Source: Acanthochromis polyacanthus
Lineage: Eukaryota > Chordata > Actinopteri > Pomacentridae
DNA: 64,000 nucleotides
Reading direction: 5' to 3'
NCBI RefSeq assembly: GCF_021347895.1
Contig: NC_067121.1
Coordinates: 16,503,962 to 16,567,961 of the forward strand
A model generated the notes under the pieces. That model did not search any database. It had not been told where the DNA came from and was given only the letters and a program-made list of their open reading frames with translations. Shown piece by piece: positions 22,725 through 44,955 of this stretch (position 1 is the first letter of the stretch; every line of letters starts with the position of its first letter). Position numbers and translations under genes: made by a program.

Positions 22725-25700
22725 GCACGAATCGTACGTATTTCCAACTGAACTGGTAGAATGCATTATCAGGCAGTGGTGGAAAAAAAAAAGTTCATCA
22801 AAAGCCTTATGTATACAAGATGCCAAAAGTAGCCAGTGGGAAAATCTGGATAGAATTGTGTCAAATTATGGATTAAGATCTAGAAAGGAAACACTTTTTT
22901 TTCTTGAACAAGAAAAATAATCAAAACTGTAATACTTGCAATGACAGCAGTTCTGTTCATAACAGAGGGATGCCATAGAAGGAAAAACCTAATAAAAATG
23001 GTCATGTCAAGACTTTTTTTCTCAGGATTTTAAAAGTACTTTTTCCTCATATAGAATATAAACCTCTGCATCAATACCAATCAAATGTTTTGACTTTTTT
23101 AAAAGTCAAACAGCATTTGCTAAAGTTTTTTTTTTACAGTATTTTTAATATATATTTATATATGTACATATAAATTCAACTAACTACAGTTCTCATAGAA
23201 AATGAGAAAAGCTGGACTTTATCGCTCTCACACAACAAATGACTGGCAAGCATATTGACCCTGCCGCTCCCCCGCACCCTCGTCCTAGAGCCAATGTCAA
23301 CACAGCACACACTTGTGGTGTGCTGGCTGTACACACTATAGTGGCTCAAGTGTTTTTCTAAAAAAAAAAAAAAACGGAATTCATTAAGATTTGAGACTTT
23401 GGGAAAAGAAAAAGCTTGCCATTTTTAATTGTTTGCTCTATTGCTGACAGATCAGGGATTTGATACCACTCTTGGGGTGTGAGGCTATGCAAAATGTGAA
23501 GCTACCAGCAGGCAAGCAGCTTAGTTTAACACAAAAACTTGCAAAAAGCTTTGGAGGTGCTGGTGTGTGGATTTGGTTACCTTCTGGCTCGGGATGTCCT
23601 GAATAGGTCTCAAAGACTGGGACTGGGGCCGATCAAGGCAATTTTAAACTAACCGATGCTAGCGCAGACTCTGTTTACACCTGCTGTCGCACAGGTGTCG
23701 TTAACGGAGAGCACAATTTGGAATGCAAACTTGAATAATTTCTTTAGAATTTACAACACTATCAACAAATTACTGGTTAACTGATGACATACTTAACACA
23801 GTGGACATTTTCTACAGACATATGGGCCACAATCATGTTATCCAGATACATGACTGCTGTCTTAGGGGAAGCCAGCTTTTTTCAAGAATGGACGTTTTGG
23901 CTGGAGGTCTTTAGGCATCAAGGAAGATATTCTCATGGTGGCCCTTTACTAGCTAAACCTTAACCAGTAGTCTAAACAGTCTCACTTAGCTAGGTCAATC
24001 TGTAGAACATAAGGATCTGGCTGCATCACACCACCATTCTGTCACAGGGGTAGAAAACTCTCTGACTTGTTTATATTTCTTCAGGTCCAATCACTGTCAC
24101 TGTGGGTCGGCTATGCAAAGAATACGGCTTTGGCGTTTCCTCAAAATAGTGATGGGTGAAATTCTTGAGGTGGAACATCTGCTCGCAGGGAGACGTGCAC
24201 TGTGACTAAAACGGACAATCTACCTGAAAAAAACTATTAGCAAAACTTTTAGTTCCAGTTTAGTTTTCAGTGTGGTACACTGCTGCTCAGAGGTTGCTGT
24301 TGTTGTTTCCTGGGGCAACAAAATGGTAACACACAGATAGTTGAAGGAAGGGAGAATGCCAGCTGAAATGATCCACCAATGGCAGGCTTATACCGGCAAC
24401 CTACATCCGGTAAATCAGACTATAGTCCCAGTGATGCCTCTTTGGGTCACTGCAGTATCAAACAGTGAGAGCAGGAAGCCATGTACACCTAATACACAGT
24501 ATTTGAAGTTAGCACAAACAAATTAATAACTGCATCAGATTTGATTGGGGGCAAAAAAATGATCAGGACATCCCTACTTCTGCCTGAACCAGTAAGCTAT
24601 TTCCACTTTTTCCAGACTCACAGCAAAAAAAATAGGAACCACATAAACCACTGCAGCCTTTTATGACTCTAATCTGAACTGGTTCATAGGCAGTGTTTCA
24701 ACTGTGATCGATCCAGGTCAGTTCTGGCTCTTCAAAATTAGACCGTTTTATAAAAGAGCCCAAAATGAGTCCCTATTTCCTATATACATGCCGAACACCA
24801 TCTACTTCTCCATTTTCATGGTAAATGAGAGGTGAACCATAGATTTCCTGTCAAAGGTGAGCTTCTGAATGAAAAATGAGGAAGGAAAAAAAGAGGAGGA
24901 AAGGCTAGTAGGAGCAAAGGACCCCACCTCTCCTCAGTCAAGAAACACTTAAGTGCAAAATACCCCCCCAACTACATTTTTTTAAAGAAATATAGTCAAC
25001 AGGCTCTAGCCCTGAAGTCACACGCTCAGTGCACATTTTTTTTCTGTCTCAAACTAAAGCATCCCTGATTCAAAGTGCACTCAGTGACGATGGGGAGGCT
25101 GATGGAAGGAAGAGTGGAGGGAGTGGCTGAGGGCAGCATGTAGGGTAATGCAGCATGTGGAGAGTTAGTAGTTCTCTGGGAGCAAAAGTGTGATTAATGC
25201 AACTAGCTGCACAAGCTCACGGCCACAAAAAAAAATCAGTATGAGACTGGGGTGATGGAGTGAGGGGAAATGGGTTCTCCCTATTAAAATTCAGATCTTA
25301 AAGGAAGTCACATTTAGGGGATGGTTTGAGGAGATAAGCATACGTCCTAGCCCCCTGCTGAACCCCTCTTCATCAGCACAGAAAGGTCAAGAGCAAGCGG
25401 TGTGTTACTAAGAGAGGGGAGATTGTATGCTGGTGATGTATAGCTTACTACAGGTTGTCTAAAGTTGGAGGTACTTGTTGCCATACACACACAGTACATT
25501 GTTCTGGGTCTAGGCAGAGCAAATAGATAATGTACAGACAACCAGGGGCCTCCAAGTGGTTTATAGGGATGTAAGCACTCACTAAACCTCTTTGTACAAT
25601 TCTCAAAGAAATCAGGATTCAGGAAGTGTGTATGCAGTCTGTGGTCGCCATTTGCACACTCAGCTGGGAAACCAGACGTTAAGCATCTCTGCCACTCTGC

Positions 25701-25926
25701 TTCAACAGTATGTTTAAGTAAATGTATGTCTTTATCTGTGTTTGTATGTGTGTAAAAAAACAAAACAAACAAACAAAAAAAACAAGTTTGTGGTTCATCA
25801 GTGTTTGAGTGTGCCAATAGTGCTTGCCTATGTGCATCAATTCAAGGGCAATAAAGAATGAATGTATGTATGTATGTGTGTTTGTATGTGTATCTATCTG
25901 TATGAGTGCAAGTATGTATGTGTGGT
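22725..25926 (-). other. Probable DCAF8 3' UTR (about 3.2 kb)
   Basis: No transposon and no convincing coding frame was found here, unlike nearly all surrounding spacers. That is consistent with retained transcribed sequence. A (TGTA)n-like stretch lies immediately after the stop codon (about 25859-25926). The extent is inferred from the AATAAA on the minus strand at 22719-22724. Confidence 0.5.
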
Positions 25927-34663
<8,737 letters not shown>

Positions 34664-35186
34664 TCCGTCTCCTTTGTCCTGCGTCGACCCGAAGTAGAAC
34701 CTTTGAATGGCGCACACAAAAGCAATATTTAAGTTACTTATTGGCCGAACTGTGAAGCGATAAAAATACGAATAGACAGCTACTATGCATATATAACATC
34801 AAAGGTTGCACTCAGTGAACTATTGTCAGTTACTGCTTCGTAGCTTCCCATTTAAAGCCCAGGCTAATGTTACTAGCTGTACATGGCTGCATTTACCAAC
34901 CTAAACAAACTAACTCGCTCGCTTGCGGTCTCACAGGCCTGAATAATGTCCTGATTTGCTTTGAGGTGTTTAATAGTGCATTGTCCTTTGTATCACTGCG
35001 ATTGGTACATTGTTGACTACGTGACACTGTTGTTAGCGTCAGCTAATGCTAGCATGTGTGAGGCTAAAAAAACACCGAAGCTAGAATCCAGCTGTCAGTT
35101 GTGTTGAACGACCAACCAGCTGGTTGTCAAGATGTGAGCAAGCGGCCAGTATTGCTCTAGTCGCTAACTAGCATAGCAAGCGTTAC

Positions 35187-35340
35187 CTCTACAAGAAGGC
35201 CCGACGAGGCGTACTTCTTAGTTTAGTCCTAATCTTTACTGCAGATATTTTTTCTCCACGTCGCTGCTTAGCAAATGAGCTAAGTGCCTCGACAAGGAAT
35301 TCTCTGACGGAGAACACACAACATTGGGAAGGGGTGCATA
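35187..35340 (-). other. Probable non-coding first exon and promoter region of DCAF8
   Basis: On the minus strand the sequence TTGTAGAG|GTAACG at 35187/35186 is a strong splice donor, and CATTCAAAG just upstream of the coding exon (about 34700) is a matching acceptor. Multiple CpGs lie here. The transcription start is not defined. Confidence 0.45.
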
Positions 35341-35523
35341 CAGCTTTTAAAAGGCAGACTATAAAACGAGCTGGCTGCGTTCACACAAGGTTGACTGTTT
35401 ATGTTTTGACGGTTCAGCGTCTTTCTTTTTTTTTTTTGTGGTTCCTTTTCCGGTGTCGGGCTCGCCTATCTTTTTTTTTTTTTTAATTTCTCACTAGAGG
35501 CTTGTGAAGAAAACAACGGGTCT

Positions 35524-35592
<69 letters not shown>
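35524..35592. repeat. (AAT)n microsatellite
   Basis: About 23 perfect trinucleotide units of AAT/TAA. Confidence 0.95.
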
Positions 35593-35705
35593 CGCTGAAC
35601 AATACGCACAGAGCCTGTAAAAAACATGTTTAATGACGAAAGACCACCGTTGTGATATTAAGGTTTAAGGTTGTGTCTTCCTCTGGCAAAAAATTAAAAA
35701 AATAA

Positions 35706-35736
35706 AAGAAAGAAAGAAAGAAAGAAAGAAAGAAAA
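35706..35736. repeat. (GAAA)n microsatellite
   Basis: About eight tetranucleotide units. Confidence 0.9.
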
Positions 35737-35739
35737 GCA

Positions 35740-37330
35740 GAATTCTTTTATTTTGAAAAACCAGTAACGTGTGCTGACTTGTTGACTTAGCGGGGGTACG
35801 TCAAAAGAGAAAGAATAGTGAAAGCAGCACTGAACGTCTCACATTAACCTAAGTTTTATTTTAAATTGTCACTATCATTCTAGAAGTTTTTGATTTCCTT
35901 TAAATATATACAGGACATTTCTACCATAAACTGATGCATAAAGGCCAAAATTGACACACCAGAATGCAGGAAAGCAAGTGTTTGACCTGCTTACTACAAG
36001 ATGAGCCTGATCGGTGTCTAAGGAAACATCTGGCTCCCTCATTTAGGTTGAAACACTGTGGGATCCCTTCGCTTCCTTCCTCTGTTTATATCACAGACTT
36101 AATGGCAGTGATCTGCAGTAATTCCCATGGCAGCGGCATGTCTCCTCTGCCTCTGTTAGATCCAGTGATTGTTCTCGGTGTAGTTATACTTACGACTGTG
36201 GGATCCCTGCCTCCCAACATATACACCACTAAGACCCATCATTGCAGTCACCTGCTAATCATGCACATGGAACGTCGGCTGTGAGTGACTGTGAGGGAAA
36301 GGTTTCTCTGTGGTACATGCAATTTCTCATAGATTAAATAGAGATAAACTATGTCCAATAAGGTGATCTTGACCGAATCCATATTCAATCACAGTTGCAC
36401 AGCGATTATTCTGATCATCAGTCTGGATGTTGGCACCAATTCTTCTTGGTGAGGGACTTTCTGGTTTCGCTCATCCTCCATATTCTAATACCTCATTCTG
36501 AACCTTTTGTACTACACATAGGCACGTGTACAGGACAGTGTTCGCTCCCCATACACATCCTTCAGCATGGCAAGGGTTTCTGCTGGAATTTCTTTTTTAC
36601 CCTTTTACCCAAGAACCTGATGTTAGTCCTTTGCTCTAGGTTCATTCTGTGACAGAAGGCATTTGACCTTCGGCGAGAAACCCACCTGTAGAAAGAAAGA
36701 CAACCGGTCAGTTAAAATGTTGTTTTTCTCATACACTGTTGAAATGCTGGGTAACACTGTTAGATACTTTATAACTGTGTGGCTGCTGAATTGTGTGATC
36801 AACAACCAATCTTCCATTTCGTTTTTGTTACATCTCATATGTGAATGATAAAAGAGGTGCTAAAATATTTAGTTAATTGATCAGTCAAGACATGAGTCAT
36901 TTATCAATTTATATCACCAAATATTAGTTGGTTGCACCTTTCCAAGTGTGGAGAACTGGAAAATTGAGGTTTTCATATTAAAAAATATCTTTAAATATTT
37001 TTGAGTTTTGGACTGATGGTCAGAATATATGAATAGGCCTCCCTGGGCTCTGCAACCCAGTGATAGACATTTTTTTAAACTAATAAATAAATAAATAATG
37101 AATCAGAATTAGTTAATTACTTGCAGCCCCACAGATAACAGCCCCACATAAATGAATGTGAAAAGATAATTTTACATGCTGCCACCAGCTTAAAAAGAGG
37201 TGAAAACCTATGTAAAATTGTATGTGATGGAGAAACACATTCTAAAAAGTAATTCAGGAAACCTATTCCTACCACTTAATTAAATGCATATTTGCAAAAT
37301 AAAAATTCGGATTTACTGATTTAGCTAAGC
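35740..37330. other. Intergenic sequence between DCAF8 and the VAV3 side, nothing recognised
   Basis: No coding frame with family resemblance, RNA gene or intact repeat. Open frames here are short with unremarkable composition. Confidence 0.45.
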
Positions 37331-37495
37331 TGCATAGTGGCTTGGTAGTTAGCACTTTCACCTTGCAGCTAGAAGATCCCTGTTCATGTCCCTGATTTTC
37401 CGTGATTGTTCTGCATTGAGTTTGTATGTTTTTCTTGTGCATATGTGAGTGACTGGCTTCCTCCCACAGTCTAAAAAGGTGCTCAGGTTAATTTA
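37331..37495 (+). repeat. Decayed fragment of the (ATGG)n-tailed retrotransposon family
   Basis: GCTGCATAGTGGCTTGGTAG, then CACTTTCACCTTGCAGCTAG and GGCTTCCTCCCACAGTCTAA match the first half of the element at 16611-16967 with many changes. The 3' half and duplications are absent. Confidence 0.65.
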
Positions 37496-37801
37496 AATTT
37501 AAGTTGTATTAACCTTATGAAATTTGCTTGTTATTTTATTTTTTCCTCATTTTGAGTTTAGATTTCATGTCATCTGTCTTCTCTTTAAACATGCCTGGAC
37601 AATTACAGTTACAGGTCTGTAGGCTGAACAAAGGACATTTCAAGGTGAGCATCAAGTCCTTTCCAAATAAATTCCACTAACTAACTAACCAACTAACTAA
37701 TAAATTTGGGAATATTTTCAATTGTGATATGACCAATAGTGGACTCATGTTCAGAGTTTAGGCCTAAAACAATATGTTGTAGCTACTCCTGCACATAGCT
37801 A

Positions 37802-39225
37802 CAGTGCCTTGTGAAAGTATTCGGCCCCCTTGAACTTTTCAACCTTTCGCCACATTTCAGGCTTCAAACAAAGATAAAATTTTAATTTTTTGTCAAGAAT
37901 CAACAACAAGTGGGACACAATCGTGAAGTGGAACGAAAATTTATTGGATATTTTAAGCTTTTTTAACAAATAAAAACCTGAAAAGTGGGGCGTGCAATAT
38001 TATTCGGCCCCCTTGCATTAATACTTTGTAGCGCCACCTTTTGCTGCAATTACAGCTGCAAGTCGCTTGGGGTATGTCTATCAGTTTTGCACATCGAGAG
38101 ACGGAAATTCTTGCCAATTCTTCCTTGCAAAACAGCTCGAGCTCAGTGAGGTTGGATGGAGAGCGTTTGTGAACAGCAGTCTTCAGCTCTGCCCACAGAT
38201 TCTCGATTGGATTCAGGTCTGGACTTTGACTTGGCCATTCTAACACCTGGATACGTTTATTTGTGAACCATTCCATTGTAGATTTGGCTTTATGTTTTGG
38301 ATCATTGTCCTGTTGGAAGATAAATCTCCGTCCCACTCTCAGGTCTTTTGCAGACTCCAACAGGTTTTCTTCCAGAATGATCCTGTATTTGGCTCCATTC
38401 ATCTTCCCATCAATTTTAACCATCTTCCCTGTCCCTGCTGAAGAAAAGCAGGCCCAAACCATGAGGCTGCCACCACCATGTTTGACAGTGGGGATGGTGT
38501 GTTCAGGGTGATGAGCTGTGTTGCTTTTACGCCAAACATATCGTTTTGCATTGTGGCCAGAAAGTTTGATTTTGGATTCATCTGACCAGAGCACCTTCTT
38601 CCACATATTTGGTGTGTCTCCCAGGTGGCTTGTGGCAAACTTCAAACGAGACTTTTTATAGATATCTTTGAGAAATGGCTTTCTTCTTGCCACTCTTCCA
38701 TAAAGGCCAGATTTGTGCAGTGTACGACTGATTGTTGTCCTATGGACAGACTCTCCCACCTCAGCTGTAGATCTCTGCAGTTCATCCAGAGTGATCATGG
38801 GCCTCTTGTCTACATCTCTGATCAGTCTTCTCCTTGTTCGAGGTGAAAGTTTAGAGGGACGGCCGGGCCTTGGTAGATTTGCAGTGGTCTGATACTCCTT
38901 CCATTTCAATATGATTGCTTGCACAGTGCTCCTTGAGATGTTTAAAGCTTGGGAAATCTTTTTGTATCCAAATCCGGCTTTAAACTTCTCCACAACAGTA
39001 TCTCGGACCTGCCTGGCCGAATACTATTGCACACCCCACTTTTCAGGTTTTTATTTGTTAAAAAAGTATAAAATATCCAATAAATTTCATTCCACTTCAC
39101 GATTGTGTCCCAATTGTTGTTGATTCTTGACAAAAAATTAAAATTTTATATCTTTATGTTTGAAGCCTGAAATGTGGCGAAAGGTTGAAAAGTTCAAGGG
39201 GGTCGAATACTTTCGCAAGGCACTG
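37802..39225 (-). mobile_element. Tc1 transposon, family B copy 1 (5' region deleted)
   Basis: The ends CAGTGCCTTGTGAAAGTATT and the inverse (CGCAAGGCACTG) have TA at 37800-37801 and 39226-39227. At 1424 bp it is about 420 bp shorter than copy 2. Near 39020 the transposase start and inner terminal-repeat sequence are missing, joined directly to ATTGCACACCCCACTTTTCA. Confidence 0.92.
37953..38993 (-). pseudogene. Tc1 transposase lacking its N-terminus, frameshifted C-terminus (346 aa frame)
   Basis: The frame opens at Met of [20 protein letters not shown]; compared with the intact sister at 57518-58600 the first 15 residues and natural start are gone. DD34E residues are still visible ([29 protein letters not shown]). 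The C-terminus leaves the family frame after KLID and reads IPQATCSCNC onwards, the same shift as in the sister copy. Probably inactive for want of a start and one intact end region. Confidence 0.85.
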
Positions 39226-39288
39226 TAATATCAGTCATATTTAGCAGTAAAATCTCCCATACTCCCACGTCCCACTCATCAAATTTCA

Positions 39289-39648
39289 TTCATCCATCCA
39301 TTCTCTATACACCGCTTTATCCTCACTAGGGTCGCGGGGGGTGCTGGAGCCTATCCCAGCTGACTCGGGCGAAGGCAGGGAACACCCTGGACAGGTCGCC
39401 AGTCTGTCGCAGGGCTACATATACAGACAGACAATCACTCTCACATTCACACCTACGGTGAAATTTAAAGTCATGAATTAACCTCAGCATATTTTTGGAC
39501 TGTGGGAGGAAGCCGGAGTGCCTGGAGAAAACCCACACATGCACAGGGAGAACATGCCAACTCCATGCAGAAAGATCCCAGGCCCACCCCAGGATTTGAA
39601 CCGTCTTGCTGCAAGGTGAGAGTGCTAACCACATCCCACTGTGCAGCC
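39289..39648 (-). mobile_element. (ATGG)n-tailed retrotransposon-type insertion, minus strand
   Basis: It starts on the plus strand with the reversed tail TTCATCCATCCATTCTCTAT and ends ACTGTGCAGCCCT. It is flanked by a perfect duplication of about 14 bp, CTCATCAAATTTCA (39275-39288, 39649-39662). It is the same family as 16611-16967, in the opposite orientation. Confidence 0.82.
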
Positions 39649-40187
39649 CTCATCAAATTTCAAACAATCCATATACAAAACACTATAACATGTAGTTGTT
39701 GTGTAAATTTAATGATACCAAATATAAAAGCACTAGGAGAAAAGAATGTTAGAGAATATTTTTAAAAATACCATATAAGTCTGGCATTCCCCCTAAAATG
39801 CCATTTTTTTTCTTGTCCCACAACAATGATGACCAAATTGAATCTCAAATAAAATTGTTAAAAAGAAGTTTAAATCTCCCTTTTTTCTGGTACTATTTTT
39901 TTCATTCATCTCTTGTAACTGCTCAAAAAAATGTTTAATCAACATAATATTTTAAATAATTAGACCCTCCAGAAAAACGCGATTATGCGATCGCATGAAC
40001 TGCCGCATTAATCACCAAAATGCCGCTGATTATGCGGGGGTCAATTATTTCCTAAAAGGCTGCATAATCCCGGCAAAACAGCACATAATTCCTGCAAGAA
40101 TCTGACATTTCCACGAAAAAAAGAGAAATATGCGGGTCCCGCTTGATTTCACAATTTCCGCATAAAATGAGAAAACTATAACCAATA

Positions 40188-41823
<1,636 letters not shown>

Positions 41824-41929
41824 TATAAATGGAGGTGTGAGTGAGTTTTTATGTGACGCCCGGCCTGACGTCATCAGTTTGCGCATTCACACACACACTA
41901 GAAGCACGAGCTGATGCGGAGCACGGCGC

Positions 41930-42571
41930 AGTGTTGCCAACTTAGTGACTTTCTCGCTAAATCTAGCAACTTTTTTTGTCAAAAGCGACTAGCGACAAGT
42001 CTAGTGACTTTTTCTGCCATTTTGGAGACTCTGACAGGAAAACTCGGATCATTCTGCAGTTACTGTTTTCAACGAGCAGCAGGTGCTGCTGTGAGCTTCT
42101 CCCAGGCGTGAACTAACAGTGACGTCACCCGTTGGTTTCAACGCCGAGAAAATGAAGCCCGGATTTTGCTACTTCCTGGTCGCCATTTTTTGGAGCCAGT
42201 GACGTAAAAAGTGTCATCAAACAGGCTGAACCGGAGAGCAACTAAGGGCAGGACCAGTTTATGCGCGGGCCAGACTGAGAGCTGAAGACTCTCTTACTTG
42301 ATAGACAAGACTGTCAATCAAGTATAGCCATGCCCCCTGGCTCCGCCAAATTTAACGATTTTTTAAAAATTTTGTATTGATTTATTTTAAGATCGGCCAC
42401 CTGATCTCTCATTTTGACCATGAAAAATAATTGGAATAAAATCCTGAGCTGTAGAAAATCAGTCTATCAAATTTCATTTTTTTCGGTGATGAATTGGGGT
42501 CTATGGAGCAAAAGTTGTTGGCTTTTAGGACAGCCAACAGCGACTTTCCTTACTGAGGAGTTGGCAACACT
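41930..42571 (+). mobile_element. Small hAT element H, plus orientation
   Basis: The left end CAGTGTTGCCAACTTAGTGA and the right end GAGGAGTTGGCAACACTG are inverted repeats with hAT-type CAGTG termini. Flanking octamers GCACGGCG and GCGCAGCG agree at six of eight bases, a decayed duplication. It contains a truncated family P repeat from 42102. Confidence 0.7.
42102..42515. repeat. Family P repeat, truncated copy
   Basis: CCAGGCGTGAACTAACAGTG through GATGAATTGGGGTCTATGGA matches 30951 onwards with scattered changes and an extra segment near 42262-42310. It stops before the CATAGACTGAATATAA end. Confidence 0.7.
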
Positions 42572-42756
42572 GGCGCAGCGCTCAGAGATGAAAAACAAGA
42601 ATGGCGAATGCTCAAAGATCACATTTACCTACGAATATTTCAGCCAGAGACCGGGCAAAACAGTACCCAGATTTACTGCACGAAAGTAGGGGGAAACTTT
42701 TTTGCACCCCATGCAACATCGTTCTGGAACACTGAAGAAAATCAGCCGTGTTGCCA

Positions 42757-43351
42757 CTGTTGCCAACTCCTCAGTAAGGAAAGTCGCTATTGGCTGTCCT
42801 AAAAGTCGCTAAAAGTCGCTAAATGACGTCATCGCCTACTTTGCATATTTCCCAGTTTGCATGTAATTGTAATCAACGTTGTAGGAGAGAGGACTAACGT
42901 TGTGGAAGAGACCAAAAAAGGAGTATAAAACACCCAAAATATGTTTTTTCACTAGAGGCTAAATGCTGTGGTTTATTTTAGCATGACAGTGAAGAAACAT
43001 TTTCGTTTATATGACTTCGTAAGTCTGGATGGGATCGGTAGTGACTTTGCGCATGCGCGATTCATCTGTCGTCTGGCCACGGAGTGATGTGGGTCTCCCC
43101 CTCCCCTCACTGGGTCTGCTGCGGTTACTGGACTGACAGCCTGTGCTCTGGGAGGGGGAGAAGCTCACAGCAGCACCTGCTGCTTGTTGAAAACAGTAAC
43201 TGCAGAATGAGCTGAGTTTTCCTATCAGAGTCTCCAAAACGGCAGAAAAAGTCGCTAGATTTGTCGCTAGTCGCTTTTGACAAAAAAAAGTCGCTAGGAG
43301 CTTTGAAAAGTCGCTAGATTTAGCGAGAAAGTCGCTAAGTTGGCAACACTG
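42757..43351 (-). mobile_element. Small hAT element H, minus orientation
   Basis: The left end CACTGTTGCCAACTCCTCAG and the right end GTCGCTAAGTTGGCAACACTG are the reverse of the copy at 41930-42571. Flanking octamers CGTGTTGC and CGTGCTGC agree at seven of eight. The internal stretch coding GSFCSYCFQ-like codons near 43190 mirrors 42040-42090. Confidence 0.7.
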
Positions 43352-44339
43352 CGTGCTGCAGGTAGTTTGCTCTACCTCAAAGTATAACTAAGCAGAAAGA
43401 ATGTTTTATTTCTGAGAAATTTGTGATTGAGGAATGTTTAAGTCATACTTAAGCTGATAATAAATGAAACATTGGCAGCACTTACTGTGATGTGTTCTGC
43501 ATGTAGTATGTCTTTTTTTCTTTATATTGCTCTTTTTCATTCAGTGGTAGCCTAGTAACAGGATGTAGGAGAAGAATCACCTTTTTTTCCCAGTTCTTAC
43601 ATATTTCGCATTTATTTCCATATTTCACAACTATTCGCATACTTTGCAACTTTCCGCAATTTCCCCTCATAAAATGGCATAAAACCCCCGCATATTTATT
43701 CGCATAATCAAGGATTTTAGCCCGTGGAATCAAGGATTTTTGCCCGCGTTTTCCTGGAGGGTATAAATAATTATTATTATGCATGGAATGCGTGTCCCAC
43801 AACATGCTAGCAAAACATTTTAGCTGGTAGAAGAAGAAAACAGTGAATCACATGATACACTGGACTTAATATCAAGCAGTTTTCCAAAAGAATGGGTAGA
43901 GCAAAGCTATGTCCTGTCTTCTATTTTTCACATTTTCATAACATTGTCAGCCTTGACTGAATGTCTCACTCTACCTCAGGAAACACTGTTATGCATAATA
44001 TCAGGATAAAACTAATTCTTCTTACTTTTTTCTTATCTTTTTCCATCTAAAAGTTTGTCCTCTTGGCCAGCAGTAACAGCTATCTGAATATCTAGTTTCT
44101 ACTCCTGAGAAAAAGCTAACATTAGCATGGATTAGCAACCCTGTGATTAGAGTAGGGTTAGCAATCAACAAATAAAACAGGCAATAAAAATGGTACTATT
44201 GATGTGTAAGCTGAGCGAATCAAGTCTTTGATAGTTTATTATCTATTATTGGTGAATATGGAGCAGAAAATTGTAGAGAAGGTTTATTTTTCAAAAAATC
44301 TGAAGCCCATATATATATATCCTCCAATTCTGGAGTGAC

Positions 44340-44415
44340 TCACACACACATACACACACACGCACGCACACACGCACACACACACACGCACACACACACA
44401 CGCACACACACACAC
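44340..44415. repeat. (CA)n microsatellite with CG interruptions
   Basis: Alternating CA units interrupted by CGCACG. Confidence 0.9.
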
Positions 44416-44709
44416 GTATACACCTCATGCACACTTTTTTCACTCACACGCAAATGCTTCCATGCTTCTTATTTGTTTACTTTTGTTCTATTTTATGATT
44501 ATATGTCTATTTATGTGGTTTACTTGTGTATTTGCACCTGCTGGCGCCTCTTGGCCAGGTCGTGTTTGCGCATGCGAACTGTTTTTCAAATGTTTTTACC
44601 TGATAAAATAAAGGCCAGAAATAAACAAAAAAGATTCTGCTGGTGTACACACTGGCGAAGGTTTTCTAAAGTTAAGGGAAAGACTTTTAAACAGATTTTA
44701 CTTGAGAGT

Positions 44710-44955
44710 TAGGAGGACCTCGGAGGAAATCTGAGAGAAGAAGGAAGGGGAAGTTGCCACAAAGGGGTTTTGAGAGCAGCCGCCCCCAGCAGAGCAGCCC
44801 TTAATCTGCTGCAGCGACGAGGCGCTCCAGAGGCGATGCAGGAGTCCGGAGAGATGAGCTGACGGCGCACAGCTGCTCCTGTCATGCCGCGCACACTCTC
44901 ACAGTAGGGAGAAAGTTTTCCAATTCTTCACCGAGCCTCCGCTTGCATCGCCACC
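44710..44955 (+). promoter_or_regulatory. VAV3 5' UTR / promoter-proximal GC-rich region
   Basis: GC- and CpG-rich sequence directly upstream of the VAV3 start, contrasting with A/T-rich flanks. It ends in GCCACCATGG, an ideal vertebrate initiation context. No TATA box is evident. The transcription start is not resolved. Confidence 0.6.

Noticed and set aside
35521..35740. Possible CRISPR-like or regulatory repeat array
   Set aside because: Plain (AAT)n and (GAAA)n microsatellites with no spacers, in animal DNA.
35964..36652. Frames of 106 and 85 codons upstream of DCAF8
   Set aside because: No family resemblance, poor start context and no splice-linked continuation; treated as chance frames.
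44335..44712. 125-codon frame beginning with repeated His-Thr
   Set aside because: The first third is the (CA)n microsatellite in translation; the remainder has no resemblance to a family and lies just upstream of the VAV3 promoter.
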